The notes under the pieces are model-generated. The model worked only from the letters and a program-made list of their open reading frames with translations. It did not search any database and was not told where the DNA came from. From Ctenosaura bakeri (Eukaryota; Chordata; Lepidosauria; Squamata; Iguanidae), in contig CAOLHI010000554.1 in the NCBI GenBank assembly GCA_948474755.1, forward strand, positions 248,001 to 312,000: 64,000 nt of DNA. The letters run 5' to 3'. Positions 36,174-48,384 of this stretch are shown one piece after another. The number at the start of each line of letters is the position of its first letter. Position 1 is the stretch's first letter. The translations under genes and the position numbers were made by a program.

Positions 36174-36374
36174 CACTTTTTCCTTCGAGCGCAGAACTCC
36201 CATCTTCCCAAAGCGCACATGGAAAGGGGAACACTGGAGATTTCCATCAGGCTGGCGGACAACAATGACATCAATGCATCCAGACAACGTAGCAGGATTT
36301 AATCCTTTATAGAAATCCTTCACTGTCACAAAGACTTGGCCTGCTAACTGCCCAACGTAATTCATAGTTTGTGC
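36174..36374 (-). CDS. LPIN1: LPIN1 coding exon 1 (start codon, N-LIP)
   Basis: Encodes residues 1-64, beginning [10 protein letters not shown]. The ATG is at 36365-36363, preceded in the exon by 9 nt of 5'UTR after an AG acceptor at 36376-36375. The base at -3 is A, a favourable start context. A GTAAAG donor follows at 36173, and the exon ends in phase 0. It holds the first half of the N-LIP domain, the most conserved part of lipins, which packs against the catalytic domain and helps membrane binding. The start is chosen because every lipin begins with this Met and an intron boundary lies just upstream. Confidence 0.98.
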
Positions 36375-36957
36375 CTGCAGATGGAAAACAGAACAGGGAA
36401 AAGCTTCAGAATCCAGGTTATTATACAATGACTCCTGAGTTAGCCTCCACATTGTTGCCCTTTCCAAGACTAAACTAATTCTACATAATGGCTTAAGCCT
36501 CTAGGGCTCTTCCCATTATACACATAACTGCAAGATCAATCCATTCCCTTAAAGGGTAATATCTGACTGCCCAGTTACCGAGCAAGAGCCAAGCAAGAAG
36601 AGTAAAAGAAGTGGCTTTCTGTGGCAATTTTATTTAAAATTCTCTTTGTCAAGCAGACATCTTTGCAGCTGAGAGATAAGAGCCCTGAACATCTATCTCT
36701 AATTCCTTTTTAAAAGCAATGCTGCAAGAAATCTGGTTCCTAAACAGAAATCCAGTTACTGAACAGAAATCCAAAGGCACAGACTGTGCAATTATTCACC
36801 TCCCATTCATGTCAATATACTATGCACAGGAGAACTTTATAATCAGATTATGACTACAAATTCTGAACACTTTTAAGAGCCAATACACAAAAACATTATT
36901 TCAAAGAATGATGAGGGTACCACCCACCATCTAACCAAACTGTGGATTTAACAATAT

Positions 36958-37045
36958 AATCCTGCACAGGTATACTCAGAAATACATCTTATGGTGTTCA
37001 ATGAGAGTCAATTCCTGCTAAGTGTGTAATTCACTGCAGCCTAAA
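36958..37045. repeat. Decayed palindromic interspersed repeat
   Basis: TAATCCTGCACAGGTATACT, ATTCAATGAGAGTCAATTCC-like centre and GTGTGTAATTCACTGCAGCC resemble a widespread amniote palindromic repeat of the 'actcagaagtaagtcccattgaattcaatgggacttactcccaagtaagtgtg' type (remembered pattern). Low confidence. Confidence 0.35.
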
Positions 37046-38749
37046 AGAAGCCTTACAAACAGTCACAGTAGAATTTGAAAACAAGAAGCAATCTGAGTCT
37101 ATTGAGTCTCTGCATTTAGACAGGCCATGATACTTCATGGCACCATGAACAATAGGCTTAAACATAAGAAACCTCAGCAAAAGAGAGTGAACCAGATAGT
37201 TCCAGGTTCATACCTCATCACTCCAATTAGATTATAGGTACACACATGAGGTTAAATATCTATGCAAAGCTAGATACATCAGCGTGCTGTAGAGGTTAGT
37301 GTGTGAGAAGCTGAGATACTTAGGAGTTGGGACATTTAGATTCCAATTCTGCTTCGCAGTAAAGTTCAACTTTGCAACTTAATTTAGTTTAATTAGTTCA
37401 ATTCCTTGCAACTTAATTTATTTCATAACTCTGATGTGAGGTTTGTTTTTGGTCTTTTTTTTTTTTTTTTTAAGAGAGAGATAATTCTTTAAATGTTGTT
37501 CTGGGCATCTTTTTTTTGATTTTCAGGAAAAGCAGTTTGCAGGAAGAGAATACCAATGTAATAAATAAATAACCCCTTAGTCTTTCCTTTCTCCTTTTCC
37601 CATGTATAGTTTAAGGATAGTGGTAACAATCCATCTTATAGGGAATGAAATAATGTATTCAGTGCTCTGAACACTTAGCAAGTGTTCTATGTAAAAACAC
37701 AGCTCTGGCAATATGCTATGTACAGTAGTTTAAGACAGCAGGAAAACTGTGATATTGCTCAAAAAGAAGACTAATTGTTACAAAGCATTACAAAAAAGAT
37801 TATTTACCGGTATACATTTTTCAAATTTTCTCCTGCTAGAATAACATCATTGTGCACACACCAGACAGCCAATTAAAAAACTGCAACTGTAGCTTGCTAA
37901 AGAATGTTAGTTTACAGTACACTTTATGCACCAGGGATATTCCAGTAAAGAATTAGCATTCCCAGGCAGGGTTGATGAAAATCACCATGGAAGAGATTCC
38001 AGTATCCAACTATATGCCATATTGCTTTTGTCTTTCTCAATAATATCATTATTTGTCTATGATTTTTTACGTCCATTGTAAAAGGGTTAATTTCTAATAC
38101 TACAACTACAACAAAACAACAACAACATAGAAAATTCTGTATTTCTGTATTACAAAACACTTTATAGCTGGTCTGCTCTTGCTGTAAGACTGTGGCCAAT
38201 CTGAAGACAAGGAAGCCACAGGAGAGCAAAGTGGCACAGTAGCACCAGCAAACGTATAGAAGGGAACAAGAGGGGTGGATGAGGAGTGTCAGAAGTCATG
38301 GATAAAACTTGGGACCCATGACAACAGCAACAAGGGCTAGAAACAAACCTGGAAACAATCAGTCCACATTGGCCTCAGTTTCCCAGTGGTGGAACAGCTG
38401 TAACACTTCTAACAACATAGCTACGTGAGAAACTTCCCCGGTTCTTTCCAACTCCTTGGTTTCCGTGAGCAGCTCCCATACATTTCCTGCTTGGCCCAGA
38501 CTGGCCACCAAGGGGCAAGTAATGTCTTGGGGGCAATGAAGTTGAGGTAGTTGTGGACAGGGGCTGCTTGTGAGTAGAAGTGACTATGTGTTTCCCCCAT
38601 CCCCACTCAAGGGTCCTTGAGAAAACAATTACATTTCCAAGGCCCACAATTTTTTAACTAGGGCCTGAACTCAGTCTTCGTAGCCCTGTACCCAGGAACA
38701 TTTCTCAGTCCCCAAGGAGACTACACACACTTTGTTCAGAAAAATCTAA

Positions 38750-39158
38750 GGCGCTTTCCACACCTTATCATTTTCCATTGCCGTCCCATTGTGATCCCGG
38801 CAATGCCACTGCCAGAATGGGAGCGCAACCCAAATGCTCCCCTCTACATCCAGCCAGCTGCCTGCAGAACAGTAGAATGAGGGACACATGCCTTCCTTCC
38901 ACAATGCAGCCAGTCACTTCCCATGCTGCACTGAGGAAGGAAGCACCTAGATTGCACTTCCACCCTTTCCTCATGGCCACTGGTAATGGAAGTGCTGTGC
39001 AATTAGGGGCCATTTCATTCCAGCAGTGGAATATCCCACAATTGTGATGGCTGGGGACCTATGGGCAGCAGAACCATGACAACATTGTGCAAAAGCATGA
39101 CTCATGGACTGGCAGCAACATATCCCCATCCCAGGACAGTGCCTGTGCTGAAATGGCC
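38750..39158. mobile_element. GC-rich relative of the palindromic MITEs (409 bp), TSD TAA
   Basis: Left terminus GGCGCTTTCCACAC; right terminus reversed GGCCATTTCAGCACAGGC. Flanks TAA at 38747-38749 and 39159-39161. Interior is moderately GC-rich with inverted segments (GGGACACATGCCTTCCTTCC, CCATTGCCGTCCCATTG / CATTACCAGTGGCCATGAGG). Confidence 0.75.
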
Positions 39159-41653
39159 TAAGAAATCTTTCTTGATTAGCTAGAGCAAAATAATACAATT
39201 CAATGAATACAAGCAGACTCCCTCTATTTTGTACATCTACCACTATTTACTATTTGACACCCAAGATTTTAATATCTCCCAGAATCCAACATGGTCAGTG
39301 GCATACTGTCTGGGGAATTCTGGGAACTATAGTCCAGAAAACGTTCACTTTCCACAATCTGACATTTCTACAACTCATTTCCCTTAAAGGTTCCAATGGA
39401 GGCCTGAGAAAATACAATTGCACCCTAGTCCATGGTTCATAACAATCACTCTCTGCAGGTCTAGCCCATCCCTCACTCACAGAAAAACACTGCTTGTCCC
39501 AGCAGGCAAGAGCAATGGAGACAGGAAGGTGATAAAAAACAAAAAACCCAAGGAGGGAGAAGCTACTCCCCCTTCAATCAGAACCCAACAAGGCAAGACA
39601 GCTTAAGGTTTGGAAAGGTTTGGAGATAAAGGTTTATCTCAGAATCCAAAGGATGCCTGGACAGGCCTTACAGTGTCTGCAGGTCAAGAGGGAAGATTCT
39701 TTCATACTCCTCCATCTAGACAGAGAAAACCTCATGCTGAGGGAGGAAAGATGGGGAAGGAACAGCCAAAGACAAGCAGTGAAGAGAAAACAGATCCAAA
39801 ACCTATTTTCAGCTGCTGCCACTGTCACAGCTTTTCCTTTCCAGGGTGAATTTATGAAGGTCAGAGGAAGAATTGGTGCCAGGAATCCTCACATCTCTGG
39901 ACTCATACACAAGTCTAGGAATACTAGGGAAATCAACTCAGACATGCTACAAGAAGGAAAGCATATCTTGAGGACTTAATCCACTTAAAAGTCCTCACAG
40001 GTTTCTTATGTTGCTCTTCCCAACAGCCTCACAAAACCATTCTAGACACAGATATGACCAAGTAAGACAGGAAGTGGGCTTCCCTCATCCGAACACAAAC
40101 TCTTTACAGTGGCGGTGGGAATTTTGTATCCTTCCAACTGTTGGAGAACTGAAATTCTTATCAGCCCTAGCCAGCATCACCAATGATAAGGAACGCTGGG
40201 AGCTTAAGTCCAACAATATCTGGCGGGCCCCATGATTCCCAACCCTGATTAATGTAAGGAAAGAATAGTAGCTGTGTTGGCCATTCCAAAATTCTCATTT
40301 TTATGCAAACTGTATGCAAACTTTAGAAATCTCTAGATCAGGCAAGATGCTACAAGCAACCAATTAAAGAGGAAAGAATGGAAAAGGAAAACCAAAGTTA
40401 ATGGTGAAGTATCTGCATTACCTTACTTTTGAACTAAAGTGGGAAGAGTTCTGTAGGCATTCAAATGAAGCTGCACCAGCTGATTTGACTTTTTAAGGCC
40501 TCACTTTGATGAACTCCTAGGAATGCTGGGAGCAAGGAGGGCAGACAGTTTGATCCTGCATTTATGAAAATTTACAAACCAGCTGTAAACTCTTATCTGT
40601 CTCCACTGAACATATTTTACACCCTAATAAGAAAAGGCTTACAACTGCATGGGTTTCAAAATTGTATAGAAAAGTCATGACAATCCTTTGGGATATATTA
40701 TCTTCCCTTTGTCACTATTCTAGGGAAGAGATGCAAAAGAATTTCCCATTCCCCACCCATCCGCCACTCCTGCATATAATTACTTGGGAGCAGTATTCTG
40801 CAAAATATATAGGGCCAGTGGCTGCTGCTGGCTTCTAAGTCAGTCAATCTGCTCCAGACTTTAGTCTAAAGTTAAAAGAGCTATAAAAGGTGCTAAATGT
40901 ATTTGGGGGATAAGGTTTAATACCTTGAGTAAGTCCTTTAAAGTCTGGACTGAAATCCAGAATGGTCTCCCTACTCTGATGGAAGCCACTAACTGCAACT
41001 GATTACAGTGGTTCTGTAAACTCAAGCATTTTGGGCAAAACCCCAGAAGAACATTCCTGTAACCTATTAGTCTTTGTGACAGCAACAAAGTAAAATAAGG
41101 GGGATAACAACAAGACTACAAAAATTCTCCCTCTTCTGACTCACAAGAGACAGAATCCTAGGGACAAAATCCTAGCCATAAAACAGAGCAAACTGGCAGC
41201 AACTTAGCCTCTTCTGTGATCTCCAAATCCTCTTTGTGGCCTGGTCAGGAATATTTTATTCCCCTGGGACAAAGAGGCAAGCAATAGCTATGGCTGACCC
41301 AACACAGGGAGCAGATCTCAGTCAGAATGAATAAGCAAGGAACTGTGCAGAGGCCAGAGCCCATTTCTTGTGTTTTCTTTCCACACAATCGATGCTCTTT
41401 GCATTATTAAACAGGAAATTGTTTACAAGCCTCCTGAATGGTGTTTCCCCATATGCTCTCCTTTGATTTATTCTTCATCTGTCACTAGCAATCAAGAATG
41501 CAGAAAGTTCCTCAGAAAGGGGGGGGGGTGGAATACTCATTCTGATCGTTTCCTGGAACAGCATTTTCAAAACAGTGTTCAACCCTGCAAGTATGAACAG
41601 AAATAGAACCCATTACAAGAACTGGATCCCTTCACTGACATGGTTTGAAATAT

Positions 41654-41890
41654 AGTCTGCCCTTCATATCCACAGATTCAGTATCCATGCATTCAACTAA
41701 TCATGGCTTGAAAATATTTTTTTAAAAAATCCAAAAAGCAAACCTTTTGAGTTGCCCCCCATTTTATATAAGGAATGCCATTTTACTACACCACTGTACA
41801 TAATGGTACTTAAGCATCCACAAATTTTGGTATCCACAGCGAAGGAGTTGTCCTGGAAACAAACCCTAGTGGATACCAAGGGCACATTGT
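41654..41890. mobile_element. Tigger/mariner-like MITE
   Basis: Left end AGTCTGCCCTTCATATCCAC, right end GTGGATACCAAGGGCACATT, flanked by TATA on both sides (TA target). Internal text (GTACTTAAGCATCCACAAAT, TTTGGTATCC) matches in inverse orientation the 57005-57266 element. Confidence 0.7.
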
Positions 41891-41989
41891 ATATGACTGG
41901 GAACAGTTTATTATTGAAATATGACTTGAAGGCAAACAATAGCATAGCATAACTGTGCTCTTCAATTTATTCTAATGCTGTAATGCTGT

Positions 41990-42223
41990 GCTGTTGTTTG
42001 CCTTCAAGTCCCTTCTGACTTATAGTGAGTCTGAAGCAAATCTATCACAGAGTTTTCTGGGCAAACTCATTCAGAGGAGGCTTGCCTTGGCCTTCCTCTG
42101 AGGATGAGAGAGTGCGACTTGCCCAGGGTCACCCAATGGTTTTCCATGGGCTGCGCAAGAATTCGAACCTTGGTTTCCCAAAATCCTAGTCCGACACTCA
42201 AACACTATACCACACTGGGTCTC
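41990..42223 (-). repeat. tRNA-derived SINE (ACA-tailed), full length
   Basis: The plus strand begins GCTGTTGTTTGCCTTCAAGT and ends CACTATACCACACTGGGTCTC, the complement of GAGACCCAGTGTGGTATAGTG. Contains all body segments, including GAGGAAGGCCAAGGCAAGCC. Confidence 0.88.
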
Positions 42224-42354
42224 AATTTCTTTTCTCAGTTTTAGAAGAAAAAGTAAATAGAAAAATAAGATAACGAGTAACCAAATTTGTCAACAGATAA
42301 TTCTGGGCAAAATTTATTGTTTAAAAGACTATTAGTACCCCCACATCTTCAGCC

Positions 42355-42620
42355 TCCAAAAGGGTCTCCAAAGGGACTTACATCATCAGTTAAAAACATA
42401 ATTTAAAAAATGATTTTTTTAAAAAAAAAGTTAGCTATAGCTATGGCACAATTGGAAAACAGAGGCTAAACACTGAGTTTGAGACAAAAAAGTTTAGCAA
42501 AACAGAGATGTCTTTACCAGATGCTGAAAAGCTAAGGAGGAGGATGCCAACCAAATTTCCTGAGAAAGGGAGTTCCACAACCTGGGTGCTACATTCAAAT
42601 AGATTTGTCATGCATTGCAA
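42355..42620. repeat. Unclassified dispersed repeat, copy 3
   Basis: Contains TTAGCAAAACAGAGATGTCT, ACCAGATGCTGAAAAGCTAA and AGGGAGTTCCACAACCTGGG. Related to 16860-17090. I have seen such text as a common reptile repeat but cannot name the family. Confidence 0.45.
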
Positions 42621-43289
42621 CCATCCAAATCTCCGCTAAGAGCTGAACACATAGCAATGCCTTTCAGCAAGTGGGCAGGCTCATCTTGGAAAGATGCCAT
42701 CTAGTAATACCAATTGCTACATGGGCTGGACATGAGGTACATAAGAAACAGCTTTGTACTATATAAGACCATTTGCCCATCTGGACCACTATTGTCTGCT
42801 CTAATCGGCAGGGGCTCTTTAAGCCAAAGCTAAAAAAAAAAAAAAAGAAACATGCTGGAAGATACTGGAAGTCATAATCCAAAAAGTAAAACTTCTGAGC
42901 TCTACTCTCAGCTCTTATGTAGAGGTCTTTCCCATAACCTGCCACCTGATCCTTTTAACTAGGATTGACTAGATATGAATGCTCTGTCAGGGAGCTATAC
43001 TCCCTTCCCAAAGCAACAATGCCTTGCAAAGAAAAAAGAGTTCAAGAATTCTCCCAGACATTATGTGGCTGAAAACCTGAATTTATGAATCCAGTTCAGT
43101 TCAGATGATATGTCAAACCATGGTTTACTAATAAGCCTTGCAGTTCACACCTCTTTCTCCTCCCTCATACTTTAAACCAATTATTTATTTCCTTCTTGGC
43201 ACAAAATAAAATTTGCCATTACATCCGACCCAGCAAATCACAGTTTGCAACAACTGTTTTGAGAACAAGTGTAAACCACAGCTTAGCAG

Positions 43290-43425
43290 GCCAAATATAT
43301 AGCAATTTTTGGTGCGTGCACATCACATCTACAGGTTATTAGTGGGATGCAACACTCACATTTTTTGTTTTACATGGGGGGTTCCTGGAACAGAACCCCT
43401 GCAAATATAGAGAGCACACTGTACT
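43290..43425. mobile_element. Tigger-like MITE fragment
   Basis: Right end GAACCCCTGCAAATATAGAG then AGCACACTGTA resembles the CCTGCAAATGTGGAGGGTCAACTGTA terminus at 55690-55715. The left part is lost. Confidence 0.45.
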
Positions 43426-45387
43426 TGGTTTTCCTATTATGCCAAAACCTTCAAAACATGCAGAACAGCAAGAGACCGAGCAATTGCCATTGCAAAGCCC
43501 TTTAATGACCACAAGCAAGTAGGGCATTTCTGTATTTACAAAATACAAAGAAAAAAAATCTTGAGACTCCCACATCTTCTTATTTTGAAGAGGTAATATC
43601 CATTTAATGGTAAGTTCTATCAAGCTGCCACCCTCACAGCGGAATAAGAGCAATTCTTAACCCCTCCTCAGAATAGCAAAGCTCAAGAAACACCAACTTA
43701 CTATTTCTCTTCCTAATGGCTAAAGAATACAGATGCGTGCCTCCCTGGAATTTAGAAATAGAATTACAGATCATGCACCAGGCGAAAAGTAATTCATCTT
43801 TGGTTGCTCTTCCCAAAGAACAAGAGAATTGCTAGCATTGGTTGAAGAGATTATACCAGAAAAAGTGGAGACCTGAAAAACAGCAAGGTCTCCTTCTCTT
43901 CAGTTTCACTCCCAGTTTTGGCCATCTGAAAGTTTATGCCTTTGCATGGATGTCCAGTGCCAACATTCAGAAATTGCCCCCTGCCCTCACAATGAGGCTC
44001 TAGAAGATAAGATGGAGGTGGGAAGGAAAAGCACATTGATACAACCATGTAAAAATCGTAAGGTCTACCAGATGGAGGAACCCATTCCAGGGTTGTCCTT
44101 TCCTCCATTTTCTTGCCCCGTGCATCTGCATGCATGGCACCCACTTTTCTAAACAGAGGAATGGAATATTTTGTTCTGATTATAGAAATTTACAAAATCA
44201 GCACCCACAAAATAAGTTCCTTTTCCAGCATGATCTATCTGAAAGGTGTCTCCAACAGTACACCTCAACACCTTCAATCACAAATCACTGCCTACATCTG
44301 AGCATGCCTCTGCTCTCTGTATCACTATGATAGTGTGCTACAGCTTTTATTTTTAATGTTGCTACAATGAACAGAACAGCTGAGTTATGTAGCTGAAATC
44401 TTGGTAGAGAGCCTGGAATTCTTCTGCATTGTCTAATTTCTAAAGCCAACACATGTATCAAACAAGAATGTCTGTGTCCAAATACTTGATCTTTGTTTAC
44501 TGAATGTGAGAAAGCAAAAGCATGCATAGGCACGCTTAGAATTATTACCATTTGTAATATCCAATAACAATCTCAAGTGCCTCCAAAAGCATGACTTGCA
44601 TTTTATTTTTGTCATATTTGATTGCACAAAGAATGCTCCTGCTGTACTCCCAACCCACACCAGCAATAAATACATTTAGAGTGGAATACAGCAGCGTAGC
44701 CCAGTCTTGTGACTGGACATCTGTAGAAACTGTACCGGTACTTTGTGAACTCCACTGCAGTCCAGTGAGAAACTCTACTTGCAATACAAATTCATAAGCA
44801 AGATTCAAAAACATCGGAACCCAATGCAAATTCATACACTGGCTTCAAAAAAGGCTTTGCAAATATGAAAAACAGAGTTATCAGTTTTCCACCTTAACTA
44901 ATACCACCCCAATGATGTCAAGGAAGTTAAATATAAGTCATTACAGGATGACGTCTAGTGAGTAAAGGACAGGCTCACAACACCTCTCACCTAGGAAAAC
45001 TTTTTTTGGACAAGTCTCTGGTTCACATAAGGCAACTGCTGCACACTTCATATAAGGAAATGTGCATTTTATCATTTCTTAAGTGCATGAGTTCAACTTA
45101 TGTCTCAAGCTGCAACCAAAGCACATTTATTTGACAATAAACATCACTGCATTCAACGGAACTTACTTAATACCACGTTCCAAACAAGTAAACAAGCAGA
45201 GAATCTGGAAGAACTCCAAGTGGTTTTCTCAAGTTAGTCACACTTGCATTCCACTGTAATCACTTCTTTTATTTAGCACATATAAATCCCACTGTCCCTT
45301 CAAGCTGCCCCCTCCAAGTTATGCTAATGTCAACATGATGAGATACATTAGGCTGAAAGTGGTCCAGCATCCACTTTCAGTGAGTGT

Positions 45388-45600
45388 AATGTAGCAAGTT
45401 AAAATGCTGGACTAAGACTTGGGAGAACCAGACTCAATACCCCATTCAGGCTTGAAATTCATTGGGTGGATTTGGGTCAGTCACTCTCTTTCAGCCTGAC
45501 TGACCTCACAGACTTGCTGTTGTGATGATCAGTTGGAGAAGAGAAGAAACATATGTGTCATCTTGAACTCACTGGAGGAAAGGTGGGTGGCATATGACAT
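45388..45600 (+). repeat. Sauria-like SINE
   Basis: Head GTAGCAAGTTAAAATGCTGG, body CACTCTCTTTCAGCCTGACT, CTCACAGACTTGCTGTTGTG, tail TGGAGGAAAGGTGGGTGGCA. It matches the Sauria SINE layout with BovB-like 3' end. Confidence 0.75.
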
Positions 45601-45644
45601 CATCCACTGAAATATACAACTGAGTAAGAATTTACAATTGAGAA

Positions 45645-45835
45645 AGAGCCAGTGTAGTGTAGTGATTTGAGAGTCAGACTATGACCCTGGAGACCGGGGT
45701 CCATTCACCTCTCAGCCATGGAAACTCACTGGGTGACCTTGGCTGCATCACACGCTCTCAGCCCCAGAAAACCCTGTGATAGGTTCACCTAAGGGTCACC
45801 ATGAGTTGGAAACAACTTAAAGGCATGCAACAACA
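45645..45835 (+). repeat. tRNA-derived SINE (ACA-tailed)
   Basis: Starts GAGCCAGTGTAGTGTAGTGA, with GGAAACTCACTGGGTGACCT and tail AAAGGCATGCAACAACAAG. Slight internal deletion compared with the 41990 copy. Confidence 0.88.
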
Positions 45836-45985
45836 AGAATTTAAAACCTTAGACTAACTACTACACTACAAAAACTGCAATAATCTTGTTAGTTGCATTT
45901 AACTTGCCATGTTGATTTCAGTTGATTTGAGCCTAGTCCTCGGATCATGATCTGTAAGTTCCTGTTTCAATCTTAAAACAAAGCA

Positions 45986-46222
45986 TGTTGTTGTTCTTGT
46001 GTTCCTTCACATCATTTCCGAATTAGGGCAATGCTAAGGCGAACCCAGCACAAAGTTTTCTTAACAAGATCTGTTCAGAGGGGAATTACCACTGCCTTCC
46101 TCCTGGGCTGAGAGAGTGTGACTTGCCCAAGGTCACTCAGTGGCTTTCCGCAGCTGAGGAGGGATTCAGACTCTGGTCTCTCACAGTCATAGTCCCACAC
46201 TTAAACCACTACAGTGTGCTGT
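45986..46222 (-). repeat. tRNA-derived SINE (ACA-tailed)
   Basis: The plus strand runs TGTTGTTGTTCTTGTGTTCC to AAACCACTACAGTGTGCTGTC, the complement of the SINE. Nearly full length, opposite to the neighbour at 45645, so the two form an inverted SINE pair 150 bp apart. Confidence 0.88.
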
Positions 46223-46481
46223 CTTTCAAGACCATATGTATACCAATTCATTACAAAACAAGAGGCTAGAAATAAAACCCTACTTGTTATGATGCTACGT
46301 AATTCCATCATGAGATCTTGCAATATGTTTATCAAATAACACGGTTTTAAAATGTTCAGTACAACTAAATCAACTCAAGTAGGACTATCTCAAAATATTT
46401 CTCTTCTGAATTGTTGTTTTTTTCTAAGAAAAAATGGATTGCTAATAAAGAGGCAAACCTTTCAAGCTAAATCTTCTCTAA

Positions 46482-46659
46482 GGCCATTTCCGCACGAGCC
46501 TGTCTAGCGCGATGATTCCACTTTCAACCTCCTCTGGATCCTGGGGTTTGCAGTTTCGGGAGGGGCCGGCCGGCCCCTCCCGAAACTGCAAACCCCAGGA
46601 TTCCAGAGGAGGTTGAAAGTGGAATCATCGCGCTAGAACAGGCTAGTGCGGAAATGACC
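46482..46659. mobile_element. Palindromic MITE copy C (178 bp)
   Basis: GGCCATTTCCGCACGAGCC terminus; centre GGGAGGGGCCGGCCGGCCCC. Arms are complementary with a handful of differences. Flanks TAA (46479-46481) and CAA (46660-46662), one mismatch in the presumed 3-bp duplication. All CpGs retained, hence young. Confidence 0.92.
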
Positions 46660-47676
46660 CAAGTTGTGCTTTTTTCACCCAGTAGTAAAAAAGAACACAA
46701 GTCCATCAAATTTAAGCACTTCCCTAAAAGTCATATTAATTTCAATGGTGTTCCCCGACTGAAACCAAAAGCCCATCTTTTGCTTGTTCCTGGCCAAATA
46801 TTAAGAGTTAGCATTACACTAGAAACGCTACAACAATTTAAAATGGCTCTAGCTACTTCTCTCACGACAACAAAAGCAAAGTTTTAATAAAGAAAAAGAG
46901 CATTTACACTATTTGGCACTTATTCGTCCAAATAAATGGCATGAAAAGGGTAAATTGGCCTGAACACGTAGCAGAGACATTCAGAGCCCACAAATGCAGT
47001 TTGAGTTGCCAACTTGTCAAAGCCTATCTAACGGTCTCTCTGGACCATTTCACCACACACATTCGGTGACTGAATCTACTCAAGCACGGATTGAGGGGGG
47101 ACAGGGAAAATGGCAGCGCAATGTTCCAGCAGCGTCTCACAAAAACAGCAGTAACTGCAATGCCATATTATTTTAAATTTCAAGACGGTCACAGAGCTCT
47201 CTGCCCACAAGGCCAAGGCAGCCGGTCCTCTTCTTCGACCAGAACAGCAGCCAGCAAACAAGAAAAGAAGAGGCTCCATTGAACCATTTTCTCCTCAGAA
47301 ATGAGGCTCCACTAGGGCCTAAAATCTGCATCAGGCCTGCAAAGCCATTTTCACTGGCGACCACAGGCACACTTAAAAATATATATATTCTTCTCCCCTT
47401 CCACTCAGTATCAAGAGCCTTGGACACTTAGGAGGCCTTGATGAATATACAGTGTATCAAATCAACCAGATCATTTTTTTAAAAAAAAGGATATTATTCA
47501 AGTGCTGTGGATATAAATTGCTATTAAAAAGCAATGTAAGGGCATGGCAAAGAGCAGAGGTGCATGTAAGTAGGGGAGATGAGGCTCTCTCTTTCTCCAG
47601 AAGGCGTGGACAGGGTGCTCGTCCAGCCCCCAAAAATGGATAGTGGGGAAGATGACAGAAAATGAAAGTACACTTT

Positions 47677-47856
47677 GGCCATTTCCGCACGAGGCTGTTA
47701 GAGCGCGATGATTCCACTTTCAGCCTCCTCTGGAATCCTGGGGTTTGCAGTTTCGGGAGGGGCCGGACGGCCCCTCCCGAAACTGCAAACCCCAGGATTC
47801 CAGAGGAGGTTGAAAGTGGAATCATCGCGCTAGAACAGCCTCGTGCGGAAATGGCC
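47677..47856. mobile_element. Palindromic MITE copy D (180 bp), TSD TTT
   Basis: Arms of about 88 bp differ at three positions. Centre GGGGCCGGACGGCCCC. Flanks TTT at 47674-47676 and 47857-47859. Lies just downstream (in transcript sense) of the putative first exon, in LPIN1 intron 1. Confidence 0.93.
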
Positions 47857-48024
47857 TTTTTGTCTTCCTTTATACATTATGCCACCTTAAGCAAAGCAGT
47901 CCATCTTGGCAGTAACACTGAGTAGCCACTGGTATGACCCCTATACCTCTCTCCCATTTCCCCCCAGTGCTTCGGATCGCCTCTTCTTTCCCACCCCGCC
48001 CAGCTCATCCCATCCGTGCTATAC

Positions 48025-48250
48025 CTGTCCGGTGCCAGAAACATCAGCAACTTTCCCAAGAGCGGAGGGAAGCGGCGCCCAGCCGGCTCTCCTACCGTCC
48101 AGGGCAGCGAACGACGGGAGACGAGGCTACCCACGGCGCAGCGTCCCAAGGGCGCAGCCGAAGTCGCCGCCCGGGCAGCGCCGCGCTTCGCTTTTGTGTG
48201 CAAACAAGCTTCGGTGGGGATGTCAATTCATCCCGCATCAGCAGCGTGGG
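48025..48250 (-). promoter_or_regulatory. LPIN1: Likely LPIN1 promoter and non-coding first exon in a CpG island
   Basis: GC-rich, CpG-dense stretch (about 47950-48370) upstream of the coding exons. GC boxes are visible as CCGCCCC near 48251 and GGCGGGGCC near 48262. On the minus strand a strong donor, CAG|GTATAG, places an exon end at 48025, about 11.7 kb from the ATG exon, which itself starts with just 9 nt of 5'UTR and therefore needs an upstream exon. No TATA box is evident, as is usual for CpG-island promoters. The transcription start is not determinable here, so the upper boundary is a guess. Confidence 0.5.
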
Positions 48251-48384
48251 GACCGCCCCGGAGGCGGGGCCGGGAGAAGACAGGCGGGAGGGGGGACTCG
48301 AGGGTCAACCAGGCCGGCGCCGCAACCACCGTAGCGAAAGTGTGGCAGCGAGGCGGCCACGGAGGTCTCGTTCATCAGCACCAT

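Larger units (their letters stand above)
36375..48024. other. LPIN1: LPIN1 first intron (5'UTR intron), about 11.7 kb
   Basis: Contains a decayed palindromic repeat (36958-37045), GC-rich MITE relative (38750-39158), Tigger-like MITEs (41654-41890, 43290-43425), dispersed repeat (42355-42620), four SINEs (41990-42223, 45388-45600, 45645-45835, 45986-46222) and MITE copies C and D. No protein-coding exon is recognisable. 37450-37480 is a T homopolymer. Confidence 0.6.
1..48250 (-). other. LPIN1: LPIN1 gene, 5' about 86% of the coding sequence
   Basis: Lipin-1 is a Mg2+-dependent phosphatidate phosphatase. It converts phosphatidic acid to diacylglycerol on the ER for triacylglycerol and phospholipid synthesis, and acts in the nucleus as a transcriptional coactivator. 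Sixteen coding exons read from 36365 down to 999. All junctions are GT-AG, with intron phases that keep the frame throughout (2,309 coding nt, about 770 residues). The protein matches lipin-1 better than lipin-2 or lipin-3: the N-terminus has [10 protein letters not shown] and [10 protein letters not shown], and the middle has [13 protein letters not shown]. Visible features are N-LIP (1-~110), Gly84, Ser106, a basic NLS (about 158-166), the GRWWFSW block (~557), D683-I-D685-G-T687 and the LGHIL coactivator motif (694-698). The last ~120 residues, stop codon and 3'UTR lie outside the window. The upper end at ~48.25 kb is inferred from the CpG island. No frameshift or stop breaks it. Confidence 0.97.
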
